This document shows, piece by piece, positions 16,286 through 23,639 of a DNA stretch of 64,000 bases. The notes under the pieces were generated by a model. It saw only the letters and a program-made list of their open reading frames with translations. It ran no database searches and was not told where the DNA came from. How positions within the stretch are numbered: the first letter of the stretch is position 1; each line of letters opens with the position of its first letter. This DNA is from CAVVNP01 sp963800235 (GTDB lineage Bacteria > Actinomycetota > Acidimicrobiia > Acidimicrobiales > Iamiaceae): positions 62,001-126,000 of the forward strand of contig CAWDAD010000001.1 in NCBI GenBank assembly GCA_963800235.1, given 5' to 3'. Both the position numbers and the translations under genes were made by a program.

Positions 16286-17053
16286 TCAGTCCCGGTCGAC
16301 CCGCCACCCGGCGAGCTCGCGGAGATCGGAGTGCAGCGAGTCGAACGGCCCCGACCGCTCCTCGGCCAGGGTCGCCGGACGGGAGGGCCCCGCGAAACGT
16401 CGCCAGCGCCCCGCGCCGTCGCGGTCGTCGAGCAGCACGAGCTGATCGGGGCCGGCCCACTGGATGGTGCGCCGGTCCGGCACGCCGGTGTGGGTGACGG
16501 ACACGTCGAGCACGCCGGCCAGCAGGGGACGGTCGATGCGGGCGAGGACCACCCGGTAGTGCAGCGCCCGCCACCCCGCGCGCACCACGGTCGTGGTGGC
16601 CGGGCCGTCGCGGTCGGCGTCGAGGACGAGGTCGGCCACCGGATCGACCGCGTGGCCCCCGCTCACCGGCACGCCGCGGGCCGGACCGAGGTAGGGGTCC
16701 ACCAGCCCCTTCTCGTCGACGACCAGCGCCGAGTGCAGGTCGAAGCTCACCGCGTCCGGATCGCGGCGGTGGAGGCCGAGGATGCGGACGTCGTGGCCGC
16801 CGGCGCCGAGCACGGCGGCGAGCAAGGTGGCGACCGCCCAGCACGACCACGACGGCCGGGGATCGGCCAGTCGGCGCTCGGCCACCTCCACGGGGTCGAG
16901 CCCGGGGGGCCTGGTCCCGGCGGCGATGGCGTCGAGCTTGGCGGTGGTCCCGAGCGGCAGCCAGGCCCGCACGGCGCCGACGACCTCGTCGACGGGGGCG
17001 TCGAGACCGGTGCCGGCGGCGTCGACCACCTCCCGAGCCAGTGGCAGGGGCAT
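16286..17053 (-). CDS. NAT/transglutaminase-like protein
   Basis: 255 residues. A papain-like triad can be placed at Cys71 (PSWSCWAVATLLAAVL), His107 (FDLHSALVV) and Asp119 (LVDPYLG). The order and spacing resemble arylamine N-acetyltransferases (Cys-His-Asp near 69, 107, 122), although the usual RxGxCxE context is absent, so I call it NAT/transglutaminase-like only. The C-terminal part (WRALHYRVVLARIDRPLL, HTGVPDRRTIQWAGPDQLVLLDDRD) resembles the NAT third domain. NATs acetylate arylamines from acetyl-CoA or work in polyketide release; nothing local supports either. The start (GTG or ATG near 17053) is tentative. Confidence 0.62.
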   Translation of the reverse strand: MPLPLAREVVDAAGTGLDAPVDEVVGAVRAWLPLGTTAKLDAIAAGTRPPGLDPVEVAERRLADPRPSWSCWAVATLLAAVLGAGGHDVRILGLHRRDPDAVSFDLHSALVVDEKGLVDPYLGPARGVPVSGGHAVDPVADLVLDADRDGPATTTVVRAGWRALHYRVVLARIDRPLLAGVLDVSVTHTGVPDRRTIQWAGPDQLVLLDDRDGAGRWRRFAGPSRPATLAEERSGPFDSLHSDLRELAGWRVDRD

Positions 17054-17091
17054 CCTCCAGCACCGGGACGCAGCCCCGGCGTCGACGCCGC

Positions 17092-17499
17092 TCAGCGTTC
17101 CGGCGTCAGCAGCACCACCGGGATCTGCCGGTCGGTCTTGGCCTCGTACTCGGCGAAGCCGGGCGCGTCGGCCTTCTGCGCCTCCCAGATCTCCGAGCGC
17201 TCGTCGCCGGTCACCTCCCGCGCCGTCGCCGGGAGGGTGTCGGTGCCCACCTCGACGGTGACGTGGGGGTTGGCCTTGAGGTTGTGGAACCAGGCCGGGT
17301 GGTGGTCGGCGCCGGCCGCCGAGGCGAAGATGGCGAGCGCGTCGCCGACCGGTCGGTAGACGAGCGGGTTCACCCGCTCCTGACCGGACCGGGCGCCGGT
17401 GGTGTGGAGCAGCACCATGTTCGCGCCCTCGAACGGGCCGCCCACCCGGCCCCCGTTCGAACGGAACTCCTCGATGATGCTGGCGTTGAAGTCGTTCAC
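17092..17499 (-). CDS. DDN-type F420-dependent nitroreductase family protein
   Basis: 135 residues. The split beta-barrel family signature is clear: NASIIEEFRSNGGRVGGPFEGANMVLLHTTGARSGQERVNPLVYRPVGDALAIFAS, then HHPAWFHNLKANPHVTVEVG. Members such as M. tuberculosis Ddn use reduced F420 to reduce quinones or nitro compounds. Here it is a likely F420 user at the membrane or in the cytosol. The GTG at 17499 has GAGGGTGAC directly upstream. F420 biosynthesis genes lie 26 kb away in the same window, which supports F420 use by the organism. Confidence 0.9.
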   Translation of the reverse strand: MNDFNASIIEEFRSNGGRVGGPFEGANMVLLHTTGARSGQERVNPLVYRPVGDALAIFASAAGADHHPAWFHNLKANPHVTVEVGTDTLPATAREVTGDERSEIWEAQKADAPGFAEYEAKTDRQIPVVLLTPER

Positions 17500-17634
17500 G
17501 TCACCCTCGCTCGTGCTGCTGGAACCCACACCTGGTCGCTGCCACCTGGGCGCGACGCCTGTCACCCGCCGCATCGACGGGCGGCGTCCACGGTAGCGAG
17601 GGGTCGCCGCCCACCGGCCGGGCAGACTGGGCCG

Positions 17635-18615
17635 ATGCCGCCCACCGTCCCCCGCGTCGGCCTGGTCCTGGGTGCGGGCGGCGTGGCGGGCGGGGCGTTC
17701 CACGCCGGGGTGCTGGCCGCGCTGGCCGAGCGCACCGGCTGGGACCCGCGTCGCGCCTCGGTCCTGGTCGGCACCTCGGCCGGTTCCATCGCCGCCACGT
17801 CGTTGCGGGCCGGGCTGCGGGCGACGGATCAACTGGCCCGGGCCGAGGGCACGCCGATGTCGCCGGAGGGGGCGGCGCTCATGGCCCGGGTCGGACCGAT
17901 CAAGCCGCCCCCGAAGCTGGAGCGGACCCCGCGTGCCCGGCCGCCGAGCGAGCTGGCGGCCACCCTGGTCCGGGCGGCGGCCCGGCCGCTGGCCGCCCGC
18001 CCATGGGCCGTCCTGGCCGGCATGCTGCCCGGCGGGACGGTCAGCACGGGGATGATCACCGACTCCATCTCGGCGCTGTTCCCCACGTCCTGGCCCGAGC
18101 AGCCGCTGCGGATCTGCACGGTGCGCCAGCGTGACGGCCGCCGCTTCGTCCACGGCGGCGGACCGGGGGCGCCGCCGCTGCCCGACGCGGTCGCCGCATC
18201 CTGCGCCATCCCGGGGTTCTTCGCCCCGGTCGAGCTGGCCGGCGAGGAGCACATCGACGGGGGTGCCCACTCGCCGACCAACGCCGACGTGCTGGTCGAC
18301 CAGGTCGACGAGCTCGACCTGGTGGTCGTGAGCTCGCCGATGTCGATCAGCGGACGCGGCGCCCGGCTGCGGGTCGACCAGCCCAGCCGTCGCTGGGCCG
18401 CGGCGCTGCTCGACGCCGAGGTCCGGAGGTTGCGACGGCGCGGCCTGCCGGTGGTCGCCTTCCAGCCGACCGCTGAGGACGCGGCGGTGATGGGCCCGAA
18501 CGCCATGGACCCCACCCGACGGGCGGCGGTGGCCCGACAGGCCTTGGAGTCGACCCTGCGCCGGCTCGATCGGGCCGACACCCGCGAGCGCCTGGCCGTC
18601 CTCGGCCGCTGGTGA
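17635..18615 (+). CDS. Patatin-like phospholipase
   Basis: 326 residues. GLVLGAGGVAGGAFHAGVL is the Gly-rich oxyanion loop, VGTSAGS holds the Ser nucleophile, and HIDGGAHSPTNADVL carries the catalytic Asp in a DGG motif, so the Ser-Asp dyad is intact. Acts as an acyl hydrolase on lipids; no signal peptide, so probably cytosolic or membrane-surface. CAGACT lies 6 bases before the ATG. The longer frame upstream overlaps the DDN gene and is rejected. Divergent from the DDN gene with 135 bases between. Confidence 0.9.
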   Translation: MPPTVPRVGLVLGAGGVAGGAFHAGVLAALAERTGWDPRRASVLVGTSAGSIAATSLRAGLRATDQLARAEGTPMSPEGAALMARVGPIKPPPKLERTPRARPPSELAATLVRAAARPLAARPWAVLAGMLPGGTVSTGMITDSISALFPTSWPEQPLRICTVRQRDGRRFVHGGGPGAPPLPDAVAASCAIPGFFAPVELAGEEHIDGGAHSPTNADVLVDQVDELDLVVVSSPMSISGRGARLRVDQPSRRWAAALLDAEVRRLRRRGLPVVAFQPTAEDAAVMGPNAMDPTRRAAVARQALESTLRRLDRADTRERLAVLGRW

Positions 18616-18657
18616 GGCGTCGGTGGCCGGGGGTCGGTCGGGGCGCCGCCGCCGGGC

Positions 18658-19269
18658 TCAGCGGCCGGTGGCAGACTCGACCAGCGTCGGCCGGTCGGCC
18701 GGGCCGGCGGTGATGAGCGCGGCCACCGACTCCTCGGCGATCGGCCGGTAGCCGCACACGTCGACGCCGACGTTGATCATGCGGTGCCGCTGGCCCCACT
18801 GCTCGTGGACGTGGCCGTGGAGCAGCCACGACCCCCGGTCGACGGGCCGGTGCTCGACGAAGCGGTCCTGCGCCTGGCTGTCGCCCTGGTACGGGAAGTG
18901 GTCGGCCAGCGCCGGGTGACCACCGACCCGGACCTGCACGGGGCCCTGGCGGACCGACTCGAACCCGGCGGCGAGGTAGCGCTCGGCCCACTCCTCGGCC
19001 CGACGTCCCCAGCCCCGCCAGCAGCGGTCGTGGTTGCCGGGCACCAGCAGCTTGCGGCCGCGGAGCCGGCCGATGGCGCGCATGCCGTGCTCGATCGACC
19101 CGAGGGCGACGTCACCCAGCACCCACACGGTGTCGTCCTCGTCGACGGTGTCGTTCCACCCGTCGATCAGCGCGGCGTCCATCTCGGCCACGTCGGCGTA
19201 GGGGCGCGCGCAGTAGCCGATGATGTTGGCGTGGCCGAGGTGGAGGTCGGCGGTGAACCAGGTCGTCAT
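18658..19269 (-). CDS. Metallophosphoesterase
   Basis: 203 residues of the calcineurin-like phosphoesterase fold. The metal motifs are in order: TADLHLGHANII (DxH), VWVLGDVAL (GD), LLVPGNHDRCW (GNHD) and LLHGHVHEQWG (GHxH). This type resembles small phage-like and bacterial phosphoesterases of unknown substrate. It ends 43 bases from the convergent patatin gene. ATG at 19269; no clear ribosome site or hexamer. Confidence 0.92.
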   Translation of the reverse strand: MTTWFTADLHLGHANIIGYCARPYADVAEMDAALIDGWNDTVDEDDTVWVLGDVALGSIEHGMRAIGRLRGRKLLVPGNHDRCWRGWGRRAEEWAERYLAAGFESVRQGPVQVRVGGHPALADHFPYQGDSQAQDRFVEHRPVDRGSWLLHGHVHEQWGQRHRMINVGVDVCGYRPIAEESVAALITAGPADRPTLVESATGR

Positions 19270-19300
19270 CGGGGTCGAGCCAAGCGGCCGCCGGCTCAGG

Positions 19301-20191
19301 TCACAACCAGCGCGCGCAGTCGCCGTCGGCCACCTGGGCCTTCACGATCGGCACGAGGGTCGGGAGGAGGTCCGGGATGGGCACGACGTGGCCGACGCCC
19401 TGGTAGGTGAAGAAGGCGGCGGGGACCCCGGCGGCGGCCAGCGCCTGCTCGGTCTGGAGGCCGAGGGCGTAGGGGACGGTGGTGTCGGCGGTGCCGTGGA
19501 AGAAGACGGCCGGGGTGTCGTCGGGGCCGGCGAGGCCCGGCAGCAGGGCGCCGGCGTCGACGATCGAGAGGCAGGAGCGGGACGAGTAGCCGGGCTGGCC
19601 CTCGCTGGTGTCGACCGAACCCGAGAGCATCGAGATGCCGACCGCCATCACCGCGCCGGCCGAGCTGCCCCCGAAGCCGACCCGTGCCGGGTCGATGCCC
19701 AGCTCACCGGCGTGGGCGCGCATCCAGCGGATGGCGGTCTGCGCGTCGTGGATGGCGTCGACCACGGCGTCGATGGCCTGCGGGTTGTTCGGGTTCCCGA
19801 AGCTGATGTCCTCGCCCGGCCGGAGCCGGTAGTCGATCGAGGCAGTGACGTAGCCGCGGCGGGCGAGGTCCGGCGCGAAGCCGGCCGACGAGCGGTCACC
19901 GGTGACGAAGCCGCCCCCATGGGCGTAGACGATCGCCGGCCGGTCGGTGGCGGTGTCGCCGGCGGGCAGGTACAGGTCGAGCAGCAGGTCGACGGGGTTG
20001 CCGTGGAAGTCGACGGCGTGGCCGTACACGATGCCGCGCCGGACGGTGACGCCGAAGGTGGGATCGAGGTAGCGGGTCCCCGGCGGCGGGGCGACGCACC
20101 CGGCGGCGGCCACCGCGGCCACCAGGGCGAGGGCCAGCAACGCGGCGGGCACCCGGTTGAGGCGGTGGCGGGGTTCGGCGGGCGCAGCCAT
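19301..20191 (-). CDS. Lipid-anchored alpha/beta hydrolase (HSL/carboxylesterase-like)
   Basis: 296 residues. The N-terminus is a lipoprotein signal: basic start, LLALALVAAVAAAGC lipobox. The catalytic domain has the oxyanion HGGGF (YAHGGGFVTGDRSS), nucleophile GGSSAGA, an acid region FHGTADTTVPY and His in YQGVGHVV. This is the hormone-sensitive-lipase-like arrangement used by secreted esterases and feruloyl or acetyl-xylan esterases; substrate unknown. TACCGT lies 6 bases upstream of the ATG at 20191, so leaderless. It may help degrade esters outside the membrane. Confidence 0.92.
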   Translation of the reverse strand: MAAPAEPRHRLNRVPAALLALALVAAVAAAGCVAPPPGTRYLDPTFGVTVRRGIVYGHAVDFHGNPVDLLLDLYLPAGDTATDRPAIVYAHGGGFVTGDRSSAGFAPDLARRGYVTASIDYRLRPGEDISFGNPNNPQAIDAVVDAIHDAQTAIRWMRAHAGELGIDPARVGFGGSSAGAVMAVGISMLSGSVDTSEGQPGYSSRSCLSIVDAGALLPGLAGPDDTPAVFFHGTADTTVPYALGLQTEQALAAAGVPAAFFTYQGVGHVVPIPDLLPTLVPIVKAQVADGDCARWL

Positions 20192-20197
20192 CCGGCG

Positions 20198-20203
20198 ACG
20201 GTA
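20198..20203 (-). promoter_or_regulatory. -10 hexamer TACCGT, leaderless esterase gene
   Basis: TACCGT on the minus strand 6 bases before the ATG at 20191. Confidence 0.5.
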
Positions 20204-20344
20204 CCGAACCCGCGCCGTCGGTGACCCGGTCCGGTGGGTCGGCCCCCCGGCGACCCCACGCCCCCGGGCGACCCCACGCCGGGGGCTGCGCGGCGTGCGG
20301 ATCCGCGAGCCGCTCGGGGGAGGGGTCGGATCGGCTCCGGATGG

Positions 20345-20350
20345 TAGGAA
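20345..20350 (+). promoter_or_regulatory. -10 hexamer TAGGAA, leaderless hydrolase gene
   Basis: TAGGAA lies 6 bases before the GTG at 20357. The last base differs from the usual T, so the call is weaker. Confidence 0.35.
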
Positions 20351-20356
20351 CCCGGC

Positions 20357-21211
20357 GTGCGCGTCCCCTCCACCAACGGCGTCGAGCTGGCGCTCCACGA
20401 CCTCGGCGGCGACGGTCCGCCGCTCCTCGTCGCCCACGCCACCGGGTTGTGCGCCGGCGCCTACCGGCCGCTGGCCGCCGCCCTGGCGCCGAGCTTCCAC
20501 GTCTGGGCGGTCGACTTCCGAGGTCACGGCGACGCCACCTCGCCGGCCGACGGCGACTTCGGGTGGGACGGCATGGCCGACGACGTGCTGGCCTGCGTCG
20601 ACGCCCTCGGGATCGCCCCCGGTGAGCTGGCCGGCGTGGGCCACTCGATGGGCGGAGCAGCGCTGATGCTGGCCGAACTGGCCCGGCCCGGCCTGCTGCG
20701 GGCCGCCTGGCTCTACGAGCCGATCATCCTGCCGTCGCTCGACGCCGAGCCCGGCGACCCGGACCGGCCCGGCCAGGGCAACCACATGGCCGAGGCGGCC
20801 AGGCGCCGCCGACCGGGCTTCGCCTCCAAAGCCGAGGCCCTCCAGCGCTACGCCGGGCGGCCGCCGCTCGGCGTCCTGCGCGCCGACGCCCTCGCCGCCT
20901 ACGTCGACGCCGGCTTCCACGAGGTGCCGGACGGGACGGTCACCCTCGCCTGCACCCCGGAGCACGAGGCCGCCACCTTCGAGGGCACCGGCAAGGCCAC
21001 CGTCGACCAGCTGACCGACGTGGCCGTGCCGGTGACCTTCGCCCGCGGGACCCGCGACCCGGAGGCGGGCGTGGCGCGGTTCGCCGAGCTGGCCGCCGAT
21101 CGCACCCCGGACTCGAGGCTGCGGCGGTACCACCACCTCGGTCACTTCGGGCCGCTCCAGGACCCCGACGGCCTGGCCGCCGACATCGTGGCCGACCTCT
21201 CGACGCCCTGA
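20357..21211 (+). CDS. Alpha/beta hydrolase
   Basis: 284 residues. LLVAHATGLCAGAY is the oxyanion region, VGHSMGGAA the nucleophile elbow, TFARGTRDPEAG the acid region and YHHLGHFGPLQDP the His. VDFRGHGDATSP after strand 4 is typical of soluble hydrolases. No signal peptide. It could be an esterase, epoxide hydrolase-like or C-C hydrolase; the Ser nucleophile argues against epoxide hydrolase. Divergent from the lipid-anchored esterase gene with 165 bases between. GTG start with TAGGAA 6 bases upstream. Confidence 0.9.
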   Translation: MRVPSTNGVELALHDLGGDGPPLLVAHATGLCAGAYRPLAAALAPSFHVWAVDFRGHGDATSPADGDFGWDGMADDVLACVDALGIAPGELAGVGHSMGGAALMLAELARPGLLRAAWLYEPIILPSLDAEPGDPDRPGQGNHMAEAARRRRPGFASKAEALQRYAGRPPLGVLRADALAAYVDAGFHEVPDGTVTLACTPEHEAATFEGTGKATVDQLTDVAVPVTFARGTRDPEAGVARFAELAADRTPDSRLRRYHHLGHFGPLQDPDGLAADIVADLSTP

Positions 21212-21263
21212 ACGGGGTTCCGCCCGCGCGCCGGTGCCGCCGGACCGACGGGCGGCCGGTGGA

Positions 21264-22343
21264 TCAGCCGAGGGGTCGGGAGGGCGCGGCCACGCCGATG
21301 CCGGCACCGGCGTTGCTGCCGCTGGCGGTCGGGCTGACGCTCCAGACGACGACCGGGACGCCGCCGGGGAGCTGGGTGGCGGCGTGGCCGCCGTAGGTCC
21401 GCCCGGCGGGCAGGTAGCTCAGGTCGGCCACCGCCCCGAGCGGCGTCCACGGGCCGGCCGGGCTCGCCGAGGTCCAGGCCGACACGTCCTGGCTGAAGTT
21501 GCCGGCGCTCTTGGCGGTCATGACGTACCCGCTGGCCGTCCAGCTGACGATGATCCCGGCGAGCGGCGAGCGGGTCGCATCCATGGCCCCGGCGGCGCTC
21601 GGCGAGCTCGACCAGGCCGAGCCGGTCCAGTACTCCCAGCCGGCACCAGTCGCCGGATCCGAGGCGTCGTCGGGCACCCGGGCGGCGTAGTGGGAGAACC
21701 CGTGGGTGGCGTAGAGGTACGCGTAGCCGCCGTCGTCGAACGCCGAGCCCCAGTTCGAGGCCGAGGCGTCGCTCGGCGAGGGCATCCGCTCGATGGACCG
21801 CAAGGTCAGGGACGGGTAGTCGAAGGTGGCGATCTCGCCGTACTCGCTGGTGAACCCGAAGGCCGCGGTGGGGTCGAGCCTCACCCGGCTGACCGTCAGG
21901 TGGAGGCGCGTGCCGTCACGGCTGACCCAGCCGGAGCCGGGCCACCGCAGCTCACCGGCGGGCGGCTGCGGCACCAGCGACGTCGGGGTGGACGAGGCGG
22001 CGCTGTAGAAGGGGTCGAAGCAGTCGCCGGTCTGGATCAGCATCGAGCCGTGGGCCATCCCCCAGCCCGGGTTCAGGCTCCCGTCGGCGCCGACGTTGCC
22101 GTACAGGGTGTCGCCGAAGATCCAGGCGACCTTTCCGCCGGGGAGGGCCGCGGGGGTCGCGCCGTCGCCGCCCTGCCACCTGGCGTCGTGGTGGTTCAGC
22201 GCGGTGCGGTAGTCGGCGGCCGACTGCGGGGTGCGGCCCAGGCAGAACCAGTGGTCGGCGCCGGTCGTGGGCGCGGGGTCGCACGCCATGGTCGCCAGCC
22301 CGAGGGCGGCCACCACGGCGAGCAGCAGACTTCGGGCGCGCAT
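21264..22343 (-). CDS. Secreted lipoprotein, beta-propeller-like (DUF4185/DUF5005-like)
   Basis: 359 residues from the ATG at 22343. MRARSLLLAVVAALGLATMAC is a lipoprotein signal peptide with the lipobox ending in Cys. The body reads like a secreted glycan-related propeller: KVAWIFGDTLYGNV, MAHGSMLIQTGD, WPGSGWVSRDGTRLHLTVSRV, YLYATHGFSHYAARV. I recall similar WxFGDT motifs in DUF4185/DUF5005 proteins, whose role is unknown. An upstream in-frame ATG at 22397 would hide the signal peptide, so it is less likely. Follows menB on the same strand by 62 bases but has no evident functional link. Confidence 0.8.
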   Translation of the reverse strand: MRARSLLLAVVAALGLATMACDPAPTTGADHWFCLGRTPQSAADYRTALNHHDARWQGGDGATPAALPGGKVAWIFGDTLYGNVGADGSLNPGWGMAHGSMLIQTGDCFDPFYSAASSTPTSLVPQPPAGELRWPGSGWVSRDGTRLHLTVSRVRLDPTAAFGFTSEYGEIATFDYPSLTLRSIERMPSPSDASASNWGSAFDDGGYAYLYATHGFSHYAARVPDDASDPATGAGWEYWTGSAWSSSPSAAGAMDATRSPLAGIIVSWTASGYVMTAKSAGNFSQDVSAWTSASPAGPWTPLGAVADLSYLPAGRTYGGHAATQLPGGVPVVVWSVSPTASGSNAGAGIGVAAPSRPLG

Positions 22344-22405
22344 GGGGTTGGCATCGGAGCGACCGGCCCGGTCCTTGAGCGGTCGGTCCGCATCCATGCG
22401 AACGG

Positions 22406-23317
22406 TCAGTAGTGCCAGGGGTACGAGGCCCAGTCGGGGTCCCGCTTCTCGAGGAAGGCGTCGCGCCCCTCGGCCGCCTCGTCGGTGCCGTAGGCCAGGC
22501 GGGTCGCCTCGCCGGCGAAGACCTGCTGGCCGACCAGGCCGTCGTCGACGAGGTTGAAGGAGAACTTCAGCATGCGCTGCGCGGTGGGGCTCTTGCCGCA
22601 GATGGTGCTGGCCCACTTCAGCCCCACCTGCTCGAGCCGCTGGTGGGGGACGACCGCGTTCACCATGCCCATGCGGTGGGCGTCGGCGGCGGTGTAGGTC
22701 TCGCCGAGGAAGAAGATCTCCCGGGCGAACTTCTGGCCGACCTGCCGGGCCAGGTAGGCCGAGCCGAAGCCGCCGTCGAAGCTGGCCACGTCGGCGTCGG
22801 TCTGCTTGAAGCGGGCGTGCTCCTCGCTGGCCAGGGTGAGGTCGCTGACCACGTGCAGGCTGTGCCCGCCACCCGCCGCCCAGCCGGGCACCAGGCAGAT
22901 GACGACCTTGGGCATGAACCGGATGAGGCGCTGCACCTCGAGGATGTGCAGCCGACCGGTGCGGGCCGGGTCGGCGGACTCGGCCGATTCGCCGCTCGCG
23001 TACCGGTACCCGTCGCGGCCCCGGATGCGCTGGTCGCCGCCCGAGCAGAACGCCCACCCGCCGTCACGGGGCGACGGGCCGTTGCCGGTGAGCAGCACGC
23101 AGCCCACGTCAGGCGTCTGGCGGGCGTGGTCGAGCACCCGGTGCAGCTCGTCGACGGTGTGGGGGCGGAAGGCGTTGCGGACCTCCGGGCGGTCGAAGGC
23201 GACCCGCACCGCACCGGTGGATCGGGCCCGGTGGTAGGTCACGTCGGTCAGGTCGAACCCGGGGACCTCGTCCCACGCGTCTCGGTCGAACAGCTCGGAG
23301 ACCCTCGCATCAGCCAC
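22406..23317 (-). CDS. menB: 1,4-dihydroxy-2-naphthoyl-CoA synthase
   Basis: 303 residues from the GTG at 23317. MenB-specific crotonase marks are clear: WAFCSGGDQRIRGRDGYRY, the MPKVVICLVPGWAAGGGHSL oxyanion region, FDGGFGSAYLARQVGQKFAREIFFLGETYTA and the C-terminal DWASYPWHY. The enzyme closes the second ring of the naphthoquinone in menaquinone synthesis, converting o-succinylbenzoyl-CoA to DHNA-CoA in the cytosol. No other men genes are in the window. GAGGCT 7 bases upstream may be its -10. Upstream lies a 322-base repeat region; a longer frame running into it is not coding. Confidence 0.93.
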   Translation of the reverse strand: MADARVSELFDRDAWDEVPGFDLTDVTYHRARSTGAVRVAFDRPEVRNAFRPHTVDELHRVLDHARQTPDVGCVLLTGNGPSPRDGGWAFCSGGDQRIRGRDGYRYASGESAESADPARTGRLHILEVQRLIRFMPKVVICLVPGWAAGGGHSLHVVSDLTLASEEHARFKQTDADVASFDGGFGSAYLARQVGQKFAREIFFLGETYTAADAHRMGMVNAVVPHQRLEQVGLKWASTICGKSPTAQRMLKFSFNLVDDGLVGQQVFAGEATRLAYGTDEAAEGRDAFLEKRDPDWASYPWHY

Positions 23318-23450
23318 GGCGCCGAGCCTCGCGCGCGTTGTCGATGGCGAGCACCTGCGGCGCTCGCGTGTGGGTCGTCGCCGGCGATTCCCTCGCCGCG
23401 CCGCTCCGGCCGAGCTGTGCCGGCGCCAGCCGGATCGCCCCACCCCCCCC

Positions 23451-23502
23451 CCATCGAACTTGTCGCACTTGTGCCGGCTCCACGCCCACAGGTGCGACAT
23501 GT
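23451..23502. repeat. Palindromic repeat, copy 1
   Basis: A 52-base unit starting CCATCGAACTTGTCGCAC. From about 23457 it folds as a 17-pair stem with one mismatch: AACTTGTCGCACTTGTG pairs with CACAGGTGCGACATGTT around a 13-base loop. A C-run precedes it (23443-23452). A second copy follows 94 bases later. Looks like a REP-type extragenic palindrome. Confidence 0.75.
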
Positions 23503-23544
23503 TGCGGCTTCAGCGGGCGGTCGGGCCCACGTCGGCCCACGCCC

Positions 23545-23596
23545 CCATCGAACTCGTCGCAGTCGTGCGGGCTCCACGCCCACAGGTGCGACAAGT
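23545..23596. repeat. Palindromic repeat, copy 2
   Basis: Same 52-base unit as 23451-23502 with a few changes. The left arm is AACTCGTCGCAGTCGTG and the right arm CACAGGTGCGACAAGTT, so the stem now has three mismatches. The loop CTCCACGCC is unchanged. Directly followed by the G-run tract. Confidence 0.75.
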
Positions 23597-23597
23597 T

Positions 23598-23638
23598 CCG
23601 GGGGGGGGAGGGGAGGGGAGGGGGAGGGGGAGGCGAGG
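23598..23638 (+). repeat. G-run tract (GGGGA repeats), G-quadruplex-capable
   Basis: About nine G, then GGGGA, GGGGA and longer GGGGGA units up to the stop of the TPP-enzyme gene. At least four runs of four or more G lie within 40 bases. It is on the plus strand, so the transcript of the minus-strand genes would be C-rich here. The remaining bases of the gap 23318-23639 show nothing else. Confidence 0.75.
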
Positions 23639-23639
23639 G

